The position numbers and the translations under genes were made by a program. Below are positions 9,343 through 18,242 of a stretch of 64,000 nt of DNA, piece after piece. The DNA is from Prochlorococcus sp. MIT 0701. GTDB lineage: Bacteria; Cyanobacteriota; Cyanobacteriia; PCC-6307; Cyanobiaceae. Below the pieces are notes generated by a model that did no database searches, was not told the origin of the DNA, and saw only the letters and a program-made list of their open reading frames with translations. The number at the start of each line of letters is the position of its first letter. Position 1 is the stretch's first letter. The DNA lies in NCBI RefSeq assembly GCF_000760295.1, contig NZ_JNBA01000027.1:62001-126000 (forward strand), read 5' to 3'.

Positions 9343-10084
9343 CTGTTTCCACCAGCACGACTGACGCGCCATAAGAATCCCCGCTATGCCCACCAAGACG
9401 ACGTCCAAGCACTTCAGGCACTAAAAACGCCGGCAAGACACCCACACCAATTCCTGCCATCAAAACCATCTGACTGGGCCACCCCACGATCATGAGTGAA
9501 GGGACAACCGTTAATGCCAAAAGCAGCACTAAGAATGCTGGCAATGCTTCCTGCCATCCCTGGCGATAACGACGATGAAAGGATGCGGTGCCAGCCTGAC
9601 CCTCACGCAAGTAAAAGAAGCGCGCCATTGCCCAAAGCGGCGCACAACGCCCCCAAAAGGCAGCAATCAGCAAAGCCAAAGGGGCTAGGGAACCAAGCCG
9701 AAGTAGGGCTGCAATCTGAAGTAAAACCACCACAAGTAGAGCCTGAACTCCACTAGCTCCAACACAGCTGTCATCCATAGCCTGCAGACAGCGCTCACGA
9801 CCAGCCGCCAGACCATCGGCCGTGTCCATCAACCCATCAAGGTGAAGACCACCCGAAAGCCAGGCACCCAGCCCGATGACCAAAAGTGCCACTGCCGAGG
9901 TCGGCCAATCGGCACGAATCAAGACAAGCCAAAGCAAAGACTGCAGTCCTCCCAGCACCAATCCGATCCAAGGAGCAAAGCGAGCAATCCGTTCAAAGCG
10001 TGGCTTCAGCCCTGGCCAAGCAGGCAATACGGAGTAGAAGATCCATGCTCCAGCCAAATCCCGGAGCCAAAGTGGAGCGCGCAA
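9302..10084 (-). CDS. cobS: Adenosylcobinamide-GDP ribazoletransferase (cobalamin synthase)
   Basis: CobS joins adenosylcobinamide-GDP with alpha-ribazole (or its analogue) in the last steps of cobalamin assembly, in the cytoplasmic membrane. The family motif LHLDGLMDTADGLAAGRER is present and the rest is hydrophobic with several membrane helices. The frame is open to a GTG at 10171 (289 aa), but the first 29 residues are polar and unlike CobS. I prefer the TTG at 10084, preceded at good distance by a GGAGG-type site (complement of 10094-10098), giving 260 residues, near the family size. This choice also leaves 92 bp between cobS and the divergent tgt. Confidence 0.88.
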   Translation of the reverse strand: MRAPLWLRDLAGAWIFYSVLPAWPGLKPRFERIARFAPWIGLVLGGLQSLLWLVLIRADWPTSAVALLVIGLGAWLSGGLHLDGLMDTADGLAAGRERCLQAMDDSCVGASGVQALLVVVLLQIAALLRLGSLAPLALLIAAFWGRCAPLWAMARFFYLREGQAGTASFHRRYRQGWQEALPAFLVLLLALTVVPSLMIVGWPSQMVLMAGIGVGVLPAFLVPEVLGRRLGGHSGDSYGASVVLVETVTLLLLAVLLPAG

Positions 10085-10176
10085 GATCTCCAACCTCCAG
10101 TCAAAGGCAAAGTCCAACGTAGGGTCATGATCGGCCTGGTGCCCTCTGGCGCTGGAGTATCGCCGTAGCACTAGCC

Positions 10177-11295
10177 GTGTTTGATTTTCAGATCAACGCC
10201 CACTGTTCACACACACGTGCTCGCGTTGGCTGCTTCCGCACTCCTCATGGTTCTGTCAACACACCTCGTTTCATGCCTGTGGGCACGCTGGCAACGGTGA
10301 AAGGCATCACAGCCACTCAACTGGCCGACACCGGAGCTCAGATGGTGTTAGCAAACACCTATCACCTCCATCTTCAGCCAGGCGAGGGGATCGTGGCAGA
10401 TGCCGGTGGCCTACATCGCTTCATGGGCTGGGACCGCCCACTGCTTACCGACTCAGGTGGCTTTCAGATTTTCAGCCTGGCAGACCTGAATCGTATTGAT
10501 GATCACGGGGTCGTTTTTCGCAACCCTCGCAATGGCAGCCAGATTGAACTCACGCCAGAACGAGCCATCGAAATTCAAATGGCCCTTGGCGCTGATGTCG
10601 CTATGGCCTTCGACCAATGTCCCCCATACCCAGCCAGCGAAAGCGATGTGGAGGCTGCCTGTAAGCGCACTCATGCATGGCTGGAACGCTGCTCAAACAC
10701 CCATCAGCACACAAGCCAAGCCCTATTCGGCATTGTTCAAGGAGGATGTTTTCCCCACCTCAGAGAGCAAAGTGCTCATATCGTTGCCAGCTTTGATCTA
10801 CCTGGCATTGCCATCGGTGGCGTCAGCGTGGGTGAGCCGGTTGAAGACATTCATCGCATCGTGCGCCAGGTTTCTCCTCTGCTTCCCCAGGATCGCCCCC
10901 GCTATCTGATGGGGATTGGCACCCTTCGAGAAATAGCGATTGCAGTTGCAAGTGGTATCGATCTATTCGACTGTGTGCTGCCTACCCGCCTGGGAAGACA
11001 TGGCACAGCACTTGTCGCTGGCGAGCGCTGGAATTTACGCAATGCCCGCTTTCGTGAAGATCACACACCCCTAGATCAAAGCTGTGCCTGTACAGCCTGC
11101 CGCCATCACAGCCGGGCTTATCTGCATCACTTAATTCGCAACGAGGAGCTCCTAGGGCTCACGCTTCTAAGCCTGCACAACCTCACCCAGCTGATCAGAT
11201 TCACCTCAGCGATTAGCCAAGCAATTCAAGATGACTGTTTTTCAGAGGATTTCGCTCCTTGGCAACCGGACTCAGCAGCACATCACACGTGGTAA
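10177..11295 (+). CDS. tgt: tRNA-guanine transglycosylase
   Basis: Tgt swaps guanine 34 of GUN-anticodon tRNAs for the queuine precursor preQ1. The 372 residues match bacterial Tgt. Visible are the catalytic [11 protein letters not shown] segment (about residues 90-100), GGVSVGEP, the [12 protein letters not shown] loop and the zinc site [18 protein letters not shown] near residues 306-323 (CxCxxC with a downstream His). The start is the GTG at 10177. Transcription is likely shared with the 3' psbK, whose start is 30 bp downstream. Confidence 0.97.
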   Translation: MFDFQINAHCSHTRARVGCFRTPHGSVNTPRFMPVGTLATVKGITATQLADTGAQMVLANTYHLHLQPGEGIVADAGGLHRFMGWDRPLLTDSGGFQIFSLADLNRIDDHGVVFRNPRNGSQIELTPERAIEIQMALGADVAMAFDQCPPYPASESDVEAACKRTHAWLERCSNTHQHTSQALFGIVQGGCFPHLREQSAHIVASFDLPGIAIGGVSVGEPVEDIHRIVRQVSPLLPQDRPRYLMGIGTLREIAIAVASGIDLFDCVLPTRLGRHGTALVAGERWNLRNARFREDHTPLDQSCACTACRHHSRAYLHHLIRNEELLGLTLLSLHNLTQLIRFTSAISQAIQDDCFSEDFAPWQPDSAAHHTW

Positions 11296-11325
11296 CGTCC
11301 ATGAAACGCAGCTGAGCAACTAGGG

Positions 11326-11469
11326 ATGGCAGCCTTCACTCTCGATCTGATGGCCCAACTGCCAGAGGCCTATCAGGCCTACGCTCCAGCAGTGGATGTT
11401 CTTCCACTCATCCCCATTTTCTTCTTCCTGCTTGTCTTTGTTTGGCAAGCATCTGTGGGCTTCCGCTGA
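11326..11469 (+). CDS. psbK: Photosystem II reaction centre protein K
   Basis: This 47-residue gene encodes the PSII subunit PsbK, a single-helix thylakoid protein on the core periphery near CP43. The product begins [20 protein letters not shown] and ends [14 protein letters not shown]. The mature-protein part after the processed leader keeps the conserved PEAY, AYAP, VDVLP and IP motifs and one membrane helix. It lies 30 bp after tgt and is convergent with the glycosyltransferase, whose stop is 14 bp away. Confidence 0.95.
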
Positions 11470-11483
11470 AGCATTCATTTCAA

Positions 11484-12227
11484 TCAACGCTTTTTCCCTC
11501 GCCGCCATACCTCCCAGACGAAGGTAGGCAGGCAAAGAATGCGATTCCATCGGCTTGGCTCTTGGCCCAACCGATAGAGCCATTCGAGCCCTAAGTGACA
11601 CATCCACTGAGGGGCTCGCTTTTTCATGCCAGCCCATACATCGAAGCTTCCCCCAACACCCATCCAGAGGCCTGGGCATGCCCGCCTTACGCGCGGTATC
11701 CATGTTTCTTGACGGGGAACTCCTAGTGCCACAAGCACAAGATCAGGATGCAACGCTCTCAACTTGGCTTCCATGCCAGGCCAAGCATCTTGGGGCTGAT
11801 AGCCATGCGAAGACATCACAAGTCGCAGAGCAGGCAGATCTTGCTTCAGGAATTGCCTCAAACGATCCATGACCTGCGGCGTTGCTCCCACTAGTGCCAC
11901 CTTCCAATCATGAGCCTCTGCATAGGCAAGTAACGAACGTGCCAGTTCAATGCCAGGGCTGCGCGGCACCACAACTCCCTGACGCCTCAGCGCCCAAACC
12001 ACGCCAATCCCATCTGGGATGACTAGATCTGCCGCCGCAATGGCATCACCTAGCCTCGGGTTCTCCCTAGCCGCCATCGTCATCTCCGCATTAAGCGTGA
12101 CGATCTGGCCACCTCCACGAGCATGCAAACCAATGGCTGCAGCCTGAACATCGCGGCATGCGTCCACTGGCACACCTAGAACACTTCGACGGTATTGATC
12201 GCTCGGTGCGGTGCTGGTTGATTCCAT
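11484..12227 (-). CDS. WecG/TagA/CpsF family glycosyltransferase
   Basis: This 247-residue protein matches the WecG/TagA/CpsF family, which transfers sugars such as N-acetylmannosamine(uronate) to lipid-linked glycans. Visible motifs are IVTLNAEMTMAARENPRL, LVIPDGIGVVWALR (Asp-Gly-Ile pair), VALVGATPQVMDRL, LVALGVPRQETWI and WMGVGGSFDVWAG. It is soluble with a peripheral hydrophobic C-terminal region, as in this family. I use the ATG at 12227 over the TTG at 12233. It may take part in the surface polysaccharide pathway whose other genes lie at 50-64 kb; the exact donor and acceptor cannot be read from sequence. Confidence 0.9.
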   Translation of the reverse strand: MESTSTAPSDQYRRSVLGVPVDACRDVQAAAIGLHARGGGQIVTLNAEMTMAARENPRLGDAIAAADLVIPDGIGVVWALRRQGVVVPRSPGIELARSLLAYAEAHDWKVALVGATPQVMDRLRQFLKQDLPALRLVMSSHGYQPQDAWPGMEAKLRALHPDLVLVALGVPRQETWIPRVRRACPGLWMGVGGSFDVWAGMKKRAPQWMCHLGLEWLYRLGQEPSRWNRILCLPTFVWEVWRRGKKR

Positions 12228-12406
12228 CAGCAAGACAACTGAGGTTGAAAATTTAGTTCTCTAAACCTTGAACGCAATCGATGGAGTCCAGAGCCCAATC
12301 GCCACAAGCAAGCGAATGGAGCAACAGCCGATTTGCAAAGAAGCCCCTGAAAAAGTAGCGCTGTGCGAGCCGGGAGGGTTGGTTGGACTGATGTGTTCCT
12401 AACGAC

Positions 12407-13411
12407 TCAGATGGGCTCCTCCAATGAAAGCCCCATGCCGGGGTGTTCGACGGCATGTTCAATCAGGTCAGCCAAACGCAGCGCGCGCGAAGCCTGCTGC
12501 CCATCCACCGCTGGTGTCTCACGACCTCGCAAACACTGAAGAAAATGCTCCAACTCGGCATAGAGAGGCTCAATAGAAGTCGTGCTGACCTCTTCGATAA
12601 AACCGTCATTGCGATACAACAACTCACCGTGATCGGCTGAATACCACTCATGAGCACGACGATGGATATGCAGGGTGTGATTAAGGAAATCAGTCTCAAC
12701 AAGACTTCCCCGACAATGAGCACTGAGACTGCGAATTTTGCGGTGGCTCATCTTGCTAGCCGTGAGGCTCGCCACCACACCATTGCTGAAGCCAAGCGTG
12801 GCATTGACGTAATCGATCGGACCCTCGGCAGTGCGGCCCCCTGCAGCAGCAAGACCTACCACCGGAGCACCCGCCAGCTCAAGAACCAAGTCGAGGTCAT
12901 GAATCATCAGATCAAGCACCACCGACACATCATTGGCTCGGTCTCCATGAGGGCTATGGCGACGAGCCTCAAGAACCACCACCTCCTCATTTTCCACCAC
13001 CTTGATCAACTCTCGAAAGGCAGGGTTAAAGCGTTCAATATGGCCAACCTGCAAGAGCCGTCCAGCCTTATTAGCCGCCACAATCAATGCGGATGCCTCC
13101 TCCTGACTGGCCGCAATCGGTTTTTCGATTAACACATGCAGGCCTGCCTCCAAGCATGCCTGCCCGACCTTGTGATGGAGCAATGTCGGCACAGCAATGC
13201 AGACAGCTTCGACCTCGCCTAGCAAGCTGTGGTAGTCAGGAAACCAATCACATCCAAACTGTTCAGTCGCCAGCTGACCACGCTCAGGATCGGGATCAGC
13301 GACTGCCACCAGCTGCGCATCCTTAAGCAGACTGAGCACACGGGCATGATGCCAACCCATATTGCCAATCCCGATCACACCGACCTTCACCGGAACCATG
13401 GGATCGGTCAT
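12407..13411 (-). CDS. Gfo/Idh/MocA family NAD(P)-dependent oxidoreductase
   Basis: This protein has an N-terminal Rossmann domain with VGVIGIGNMGWHHARVL and the family lysine in HVLIEKPIAASQEEA, followed by the C-terminal alpha/beta substrate domain (YVNATLGFSNGVVASL). Gfo/Idh/MocA enzymes oxidise or reduce sugars, nucleotide sugars or related compounds; the substrate here is unknown. The ATG at 13411 gives 334 residues; the frame is open to a TTG at 13444, with another ATG at 13429. The gene is followed by the WecG-type glycosyltransferase on the same strand after 179 bp, compatible with a sugar-nucleotide role but not proof of it. Confidence 0.88.
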   Translation of the reverse strand: MTDPMVPVKVGVIGIGNMGWHHARVLSLLKDAQLVAVADPDPERGQLATEQFGCDWFPDYHSLLGEVEAVCIAVPTLLHHKVGQACLEAGLHVLIEKPIAASQEEASALIVAANKAGRLLQVGHIERFNPAFRELIKVVENEEVVVLEARRHSPHGDRANDVSVVLDLMIHDLDLVLELAGAPVVGLAAAGGRTAEGPIDYVNATLGFSNGVVASLTASKMSHRKIRSLSAHCRGSLVETDFLNHTLHIHRRAHEWYSADHGELLYRNDGFIEEVSTTSIEPLYAELEHFLQCLRGRETPAVDGQQASRALRLADLIEHAVEHPGMGLSLEEPI

Positions 13412-13447
13412 CGGCAGGCCATGGCGCATCGGGGAAATTATCAACGA

Positions 13448-14731
13448 TCATTCCTCAGTGTGATCGTGACTGGGAAGAATCAGTCGCACACGCTCGATAC
13501 GAGGACCCTTCATCGCCACGATCTCGAATTGCAAACCATCGCAGCGCAAGGCCTCTCCAGCAGAAGGGATGTGTTGCAACTTTTCAAGCAGAAAGCCAGC
13601 CAAGGTGTGATGGCCATCAGCTTCAGGCAAGTCCAGATTGAGCTGTCGATTGAGCTCAATGATCTCAAGATCCCCTGCAACCATCCATGTGTCTGACTGA
13701 CCCTCAATCAGCTCAAGATCCGGCTCGTCGTCGTCAGCATGGGGCTCATCGCCCACGATCTCACCAGTGAGATCGGCAGCTGTAACCAAGCCTTCGGTAC
13801 CGCCATGCTCATCAACGACAAGCAGTAGGGGCTGTCCACTTCGGATCATCGGCAACAATTCAGCCAAAGTGCTCGTCTCAAGAACCCTTGCAGCTGGTTG
13901 TAAAAAAGGTTCAAGCGGAGATTCTGCCTGCAAAGCACCCCGGGAGATGGGTTCCGCCAACCGACGTAAATCAAGCACACCCCTGACATCATCTAGGGAC
14001 TGACCGATCACTGGAAAGCGCGCATGGCGGGTGCTATGCACCACTTTCATCAGTTCAGCGAAGCAGACCCCAACAGGCAAGGTGACCATGCCAGAACGTG
14101 GCACCATCACCTCTCTAACTTGAGTGTCGCGCAAGGCAAAAACACCTTCAAGGATGTTGCGCTCATCAGGACGAAGGCCTGTTACACCACCAATTTCGAT
14201 CAGAGACTCCAGCTCACCAGCAGAGAGAGCAGGAACGAGAGAATCCCAATGTGCATTCAAACCAACCAGCCGCAACATCATCGAAGCGACAGCTTCCATA
14301 AGTGCCAAAAGGGGAGCAAGCACACGCATCACCATCTCCAACAATGGAGCGAGGTTTAGAGCTGCAGCCTCCGGACGATTCAGCACCCAGGCCTTAGGAA
14401 GAAAACCAGCCAACAAGGTGGCCAACACCACAAGCAGCAGAAAAAGCCCCCCGTCCAACCAGCGACTAGCAGGATCAGCGAGAGGCCACCAGCGATGTCC
14501 AACACCACGGCCAACCCAGCCCAGGGCTACCAACGCCAGCATTCCACCCAGTTGAGACACCATCAACGCCCTCCTCAAACGGCGCTGAAGACGATGGACG
14601 GCGGAAGCTCCGGGTTGCTGCTCTTCCACTAAAACCTGTACCCGACTAGGCCGCAGCCGCAACAAGGCAACCTCTCCAGCCGCGAAGAAAGCCGGTAGAA
14701 CCAGCAATACAGCCAGGAAAAGCAACCTCAT
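13448..14731 (-). CDS. CNNM/CorC-type membrane protein with CBS domains
   Basis: This 427-residue protein has three to four N-terminal membrane helices forming a DUF21/CNNM domain (about 1-170), a CBS-domain pair (about 200-325, including REVMVPRSGMVTL and LLVVDEHGGTEGLVTAADL), and a C-terminal CorC_HlyC domain (about 345-420). Such proteins are often annotated as hemolysin-like, but evidence in other bacteria points to magnesium or cobalt export. The ATG at 14731 is used. It precedes the Gfo/Idh gene on the same strand with a short gap, and follows tRNA-Met. Confidence 0.92.
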   Translation of the reverse strand: MRLLFLAVLLVLPAFFAAGEVALLRLRPSRVQVLVEEQQPGASAVHRLQRRLRRALMVSQLGGMLALVALGWVGRGVGHRWWPLADPASRWLDGGLFLLLVVLATLLAGFLPKAWVLNRPEAAALNLAPLLEMVMRVLAPLLALMEAVASMMLRLVGLNAHWDSLVPALSAGELESLIEIGGVTGLRPDERNILEGVFALRDTQVREVMVPRSGMVTLPVGVCFAELMKVVHSTRHARFPVIGQSLDDVRGVLDLRRLAEPISRGALQAESPLEPFLQPAARVLETSTLAELLPMIRSGQPLLLVVDEHGGTEGLVTAADLTGEIVGDEPHADDDEPDLELIEGQSDTWMVAGDLEIIELNRQLNLDLPEADGHHTLAGFLLEKLQHIPSAGEALRCDGLQFEIVAMKGPRIERVRLILPSHDHTEE

Positions 14732-14746
14732 TGAATGAAGAAAATA

Positions 14747-14819
14747 TGGGGGTCGCGAGGATCGAACTCGCCTTAGGCGAATTATGAGTTCGCTGCATTC
14801 ACCAGATTGCTAGACCCCC
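14747..14819 (-). tRNA. tRNA-Met (anticodon CAT)
   Basis: The minus strand folds into a complete cloverleaf of 73 nt: acceptor GGGGGTC/GACCCCC, a short D arm (GCA/TGC), anticodon arm GCGAA-CTCATAA-TTCGC with CAT, variable loop CTAAG, T arm GCGAG-TTCGATC-CTCGC and discriminator A. The 3' CCA is not encoded. The fully paired 1-72 position excludes an initiator. I favour elongator Met; the CAT anticodon also occurs in tRNA-Ile2 (lysidine-modified), which cannot be excluded without comparison. Confidence 0.93.
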
Positions 14820-14831
14820 TCAATCACGGAT

Positions 14832-15386
14832 CTACCACATGCCACGGATAGGAGTGAAGGCCTCAGGCGCCACATTCATCTCAGGACCATCCTCCACCAT
14901 GACAATTTCTGAAGGAACATCCCCTGCAAGGCTGTTATCAAACCCGCTGGAGATATCAACAGTTCGCCAAGGTAGGGAAGGGCTCTGCTCTTCTAGAAGC
15001 ACCTGATAGGTGTTCTGCACAGCAGAACTATCCCAGATGATCGTCTGATCAGGGAAACCAAATCCCATCAAGCGATTGCCCTCATGACTCGCCACAGCGA
15101 TGCCGAGCATATCCGTGAGCTGATGAAGCACATCCACACCCCTGGCATAAGGAGCAGTCCAACTGTAAAAACGACGTTCGATTAAGGCACCAGTGGATTC
15201 CAACGGCCCACATTGGCTCACCTCCACAGGGCCCTTTGACGACTGGTTGGCATCCGGTGCTTCAAGAGTCGTGGTGCAAACCACAGGCCTCGCCCAGGCC
15301 AAACCGCCACCCCATCCAGTGACTGCCAATGGTGTCACCAGGGCCAAACCAAGCATCCTTAGCTTATGGAAGGACACCCAAGCCAT
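14832..15386 (-). CDS. Conserved exported hypothetical protein
   Basis: I do not recognise a named family. The frame opens at 15464, but that start would overlap the divergent pyrE, so I place it at the ATG at 15386 (184 residues); 15356 is a further option. The N-terminus (LRMLGLALVTPLAVTGWGGGLAWARP) is a plausible signal peptide with cleavage near AWA, so the product should be periplasmic or luminal. The mature part has a few cysteines (VVCTTTLEA, SQCGPLES) that could pair, and no repeats. It lies just downstream of pyrE's divergent promoter and 12 bp from the tRNA gene. Confidence 0.7.
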   Translation of the reverse strand: MAWVSFHKLRMLGLALVTPLAVTGWGGGLAWARPVVCTTTLEAPDANQSSKGPVEVSQCGPLESTGALIERRFYSWTAPYARGVDVLHQLTDMLGIAVASHEGNRLMGFGFPDQTIIWDSSAVQNTYQVLLEEQSPSLPWRTVDISSGFDNSLAGDVPSEIVMVEDGPEMNVAPEAFTPIRGMW

Positions 15387-15445
15387 AACTGCAAAAAACA
15401 CGACTACGCGCAAACTAGGCAATGAATCCTTAACGCACCAGCCCA

Positions 15446-16036
15446 ATGAGCCCTCTTCCCCCATCGGCGGAGGCCTGCCGCGATGAGCTGCTCAACCGGC
15501 TAGCGCGAGAGGCCTACCGCCATGGAGACTTCACCCTGGCCTCTGGTCGCCAAAGCAACCACTACGTGAATTGCAAGCCCGTGAGCCTAAGTGGATCGGG
15601 TCTAGAGCTACTCAGTCTTGCTCTACTCGAACATGTGGAGCCTGATGCTGTTGCTGTAGCTGGCCTTACCCTCGGCGCGGACCCGCTAGTAAGTGCAGTT
15701 GCCATGGCAGCAGCACAAGCGGAACGCACTCTCAATGCTCTGATCGTGAGAAAGCAAGCCAAAGGCCATGGCACCGCTGCTTGGCTTGAAGGTCCACTAC
15801 CTCCCAGCGGTGCACGCATCACCGTTTTGGAAGACGTTGTCACCACAGGCGGATCGTCACAAAAAGCAGTGCAGCAGCTGCGTGAGACGGGCTATCTGGT
15901 GACACGCGTCGTCACGATCGTCGATCGACAAGAAGGTGGTAAAGAGGCCTTGAATGCTGCTGAGTTAGAGCTTGTCAGTTTGTACCAGCTCAATCAGGTC
16001 GCTGAGCGGGCCAGACAGCTGGAGACAGAGACATGA
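15446..16036 (+). CDS. pyrE: Orotate phosphoribosyltransferase
   Basis: PyrE makes OMP from orotate and PRPP in de novo pyrimidine synthesis. The 196 residues carry the PRPP-binding motif [18 protein letters not shown] (about 126-143) and the family N-terminal region [16 protein letters not shown]. The stop codon overlaps the following ygfZ-like gene by 4 bp (ATGA), so the two should be cotranscribed and translationally coupled. Confidence 0.95.
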   Translation: MSPLPPSAEACRDELLNRLAREAYRHGDFTLASGRQSNHYVNCKPVSLSGSGLELLSLALLEHVEPDAVAVAGLTLGADPLVSAVAMAAAQAERTLNALIVRKQAKGHGTAAWLEGPLPPSGARITVLEDVVTTGGSSQKAVQQLRETGYLVTRVVTIVDRQEGGKEALNAAELELVSLYQLNQVAERARQLETET

Positions 16037-16884
16037 GCAACGCGATCAAGCAACGCTGGGACGCCCTTAAACCCCTATTGAGGCTGGAGGGTTCTGGTAG
16101 TCGAGACTTTCTTCACGGCCAGACCAGTGCCGATCTGCTGGCTGCCGAAACAGGCTGCCTGCTTCGCTGCTGCTGGCTCACCGCCACAGGAAGAGTGCGG
16201 GCGCTGTTGGAGATTCGCCTGGATGACAATGGTGCAGATGTGCTTGTTCTCGCCGGCGATCACAACGCAGTAGCCACGGGATTTGAACAGGTGATCTTCC
16301 CTGCAGATCAGGTTCGTCTGCAGCCCATCAACACAATTAGACGACTACAGAGACTCGACCAACTCAAACAGGAGCAAACTCCTGAGGTGATCTGGCTGCT
16401 GCCAGACGAACCTCTGCCAAAACACTGGGCTGCGATGGAGCAAGCCAATAAAGAGCAAGTAGAACGCTGGCGGCTCAAGCAAGGATTCCCCCTTGAACCT
16501 GGTGAAATCAATGGCGACACCAACCCATTTGAGCTTGGACTTGCAGCATGGGTGAGTCTCAGCAAAGGCTGCTACTTGGGGCAAGAAACTTTGGCCAAAT
16601 TGGCCAACAGCGGTGGCATCAAACAACAACTGCGCTATTGGCAGACAGATAGCCCGCTTGCCGTAGGCCAGAAGCTGATTACTCGTCAACCAAAGGAAGG
16701 CGCCAGCAATCGCGCCGGAGTGATCACTTCAGCGATGCAAGACCCAGAGTCAACAGGCAGTCTTGGCCTGGCCTTGGTGCGCCACCAGTCGCTAGCAGAG
16801 CCTGAACTGTTTGAGGAGGAAGACTCAACAAAAGTGTGCCTCTCCATTCCTAGTGGATTTGAGCCTCCATCAAGGAGTGACTAG
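16033..16884 (+). CDS. ygfZ: YgfZ/GcvT-domain folate-binding protein
   Basis: This 283-residue protein resembles YgfZ (IBA57), a folate-dependent helper for maintenance of certain iron-sulfur enzymes. The family signature K-G-C-Y-x-G-Q-E is visible as [14 protein letters not shown] (about residues 176-189), following the GcvT-like beta domain with [12 protein letters not shown] near residue 24. It is coupled to pyrE by a 4-bp overlap. The C-terminal tail past residue 260 is not conserved-looking. Confidence 0.88.
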   Translation: MSNAIKQRWDALKPLLRLEGSGSRDFLHGQTSADLLAAETGCLLRCCWLTATGRVRALLEIRLDDNGADVLVLAGDHNAVATGFEQVIFPADQVRLQPINTIRRLQRLDQLKQEQTPEVIWLLPDEPLPKHWAAMEQANKEQVERWRLKQGFPLEPGEINGDTNPFELGLAAWVSLSKGCYLGQETLAKLANSGGIKQQLRYWQTDSPLAVGQKLITRQPKEGASNRAGVITSAMQDPESTGSLGLALVRHQSLAEPELFEEEDSTKVCLSIPSGFEPPSRSD

Positions 16885-16948
16885 GGACACCCAGATAACT
16901 TTACAGAAGGGAACTCTGCAAAAACACTGACATATAAATTGCCACTAC

Positions 16949-16983
16949 ATAAGTGCATGTATAGATATAGAACATGCACTTAT
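16949..16983. other. 12-bp perfect inverted repeat at edge of AT-rich insert
   Basis: ATAAGTGCATGT (16949-16960) is followed after 11 nt by its exact complement ACATGCACTTAT (16972-16983). It lies 65 bp after ygfZ at the left edge of the AT-rich stretch. No T-run follows, so it is not a classical terminator; it could be an RNA hairpin at the end of the pyrE-ygfZ transcript or an operator for the downstream kinase remnant. Confidence 0.8.
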
Positions 16984-17123
16984 TTGCCGCGATTTCTTTG
17001 AGATTTATTCTTGAGCCTATGTAAATAGGCTGTTGCACTTTTGCTATAGCCATATACAATCTATTTATTCAATATAATTCACACAATAGTCCTCATATTT
17101 CGAGCGGAGAAGCGATTGGCGAC

Positions 17124-18061
17124 TTGTCAGCTGATGCAATTAAAGACATACTGCAAACTGATAGCTACACACTCCAGCCGGTAACAGGTGGCTTGTCTGG
17201 CGCAAAACTTTATAAAGTTTGCGTCGATGGCCATGATTATCTTATTCGCCATACTTCCGGCATTTTTGGGAGCAAAGAAATTCACCAAGAATTTTACATT
17301 CAAGAGTTCATGAGCAATAAGCAAATTACACCTAAAGTTTATTACAGTGATTCCAATTTAGGCATTATTGTAATGGATTTCATTGAGAATACACTGCCAA
17401 AAGGTCGTAGTCCAAATATATTAAATAATATACCAAATGGTCTAGATAAGATCATTAAACTGATGAGAACATTGCATAAAACTCCACGTGAGGATAAAAA
17501 CTTATCTTACCGGATAGCTCAAGACTACATTGCTTATAGTTTAGCAAATACTCCTCAAGACTTTTTGCAGACTGCTTATGTTGAAATTATCAAATCCTAT
17601 GCCAAAAGGAATGGCCCCTGGATCAATTAGTCATTACACATAATGACTTTAGATCAGATAATCTACTTTTTAATCAACAATTTCAACTAATAGACTGGGA
17701 GCTTTCTGGGCCAAGTCACCCTCTATATGATTTAGCATATTTTAGCAATTATCAAGCTATTAGCCAAGATGAAAATTCCGACATTTTAAGCCTATATCTT
17801 GAACGCATGCCGCGAGAAAATGAGCTTGGTACTTTTAAAACTTTAAGAGGATTTGCATACGTATTTAGCGCCATATTATGCTTACCCGGCCTTGCTGCAG
17901 AGGGCTTCAAGACTTTGAATGATTATTACCATCATCTGACTAACGATACTATACGGCAAATATGGGACAAGGTTGATAATGGCGACCTGGATATCAATAA
18001 TGACATGGATGAGTTTTCTATCTCAATGAGATTATTAGCAGAAGCAAAAGAATACTTATAA
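17124..18061 (+). pseudogene. Frameshifted phosphotransferase-type kinase (APH/choline kinase fold)
   Basis: Two reading frames together make one kinase of the aminoglycoside phosphotransferase/choline kinase superfamily. The first (TTG at 17124 to 17632) holds the nucleotide loop VTGGLSGAKLYKV and YLIRHTSG and ends prematurely. The second frame continues with PLDQLVITHNDFRSDNLLF and LIDWELSGPSHPLYDLAYF, which are the catalytic HND-x4-N loop and the DWE metal site, and runs to 18061. Adding one C to the C4 run at 17615-17618 restores the full frame of about 312 codons. So the gene is either inactivated by a single-base deletion or carries a sequencing error. Base composition is clearly more AT-rich than the neighbours, suggesting acquisition from outside. 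The substrate (choline, ethanolamine, amino sugar, other) cannot be told. Confidence 0.85.
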
Positions 18062-18242
18062 ATTGCAGCCCAAGCCAATATTGCCAGTATTAGAGCGATC
18101 CAGGCCACAATGACAAGCAGGCATATTCTGTAGCAGTGAAGTTCACTAAGTTTTGGCCTTTAGAGAATAGGCAACATGGTGAATTGTCTAGCTAAAGATA
18201 TACAGCCTTTACTAAGGAGCGCCTAAGGATTATCTGAGGGTG

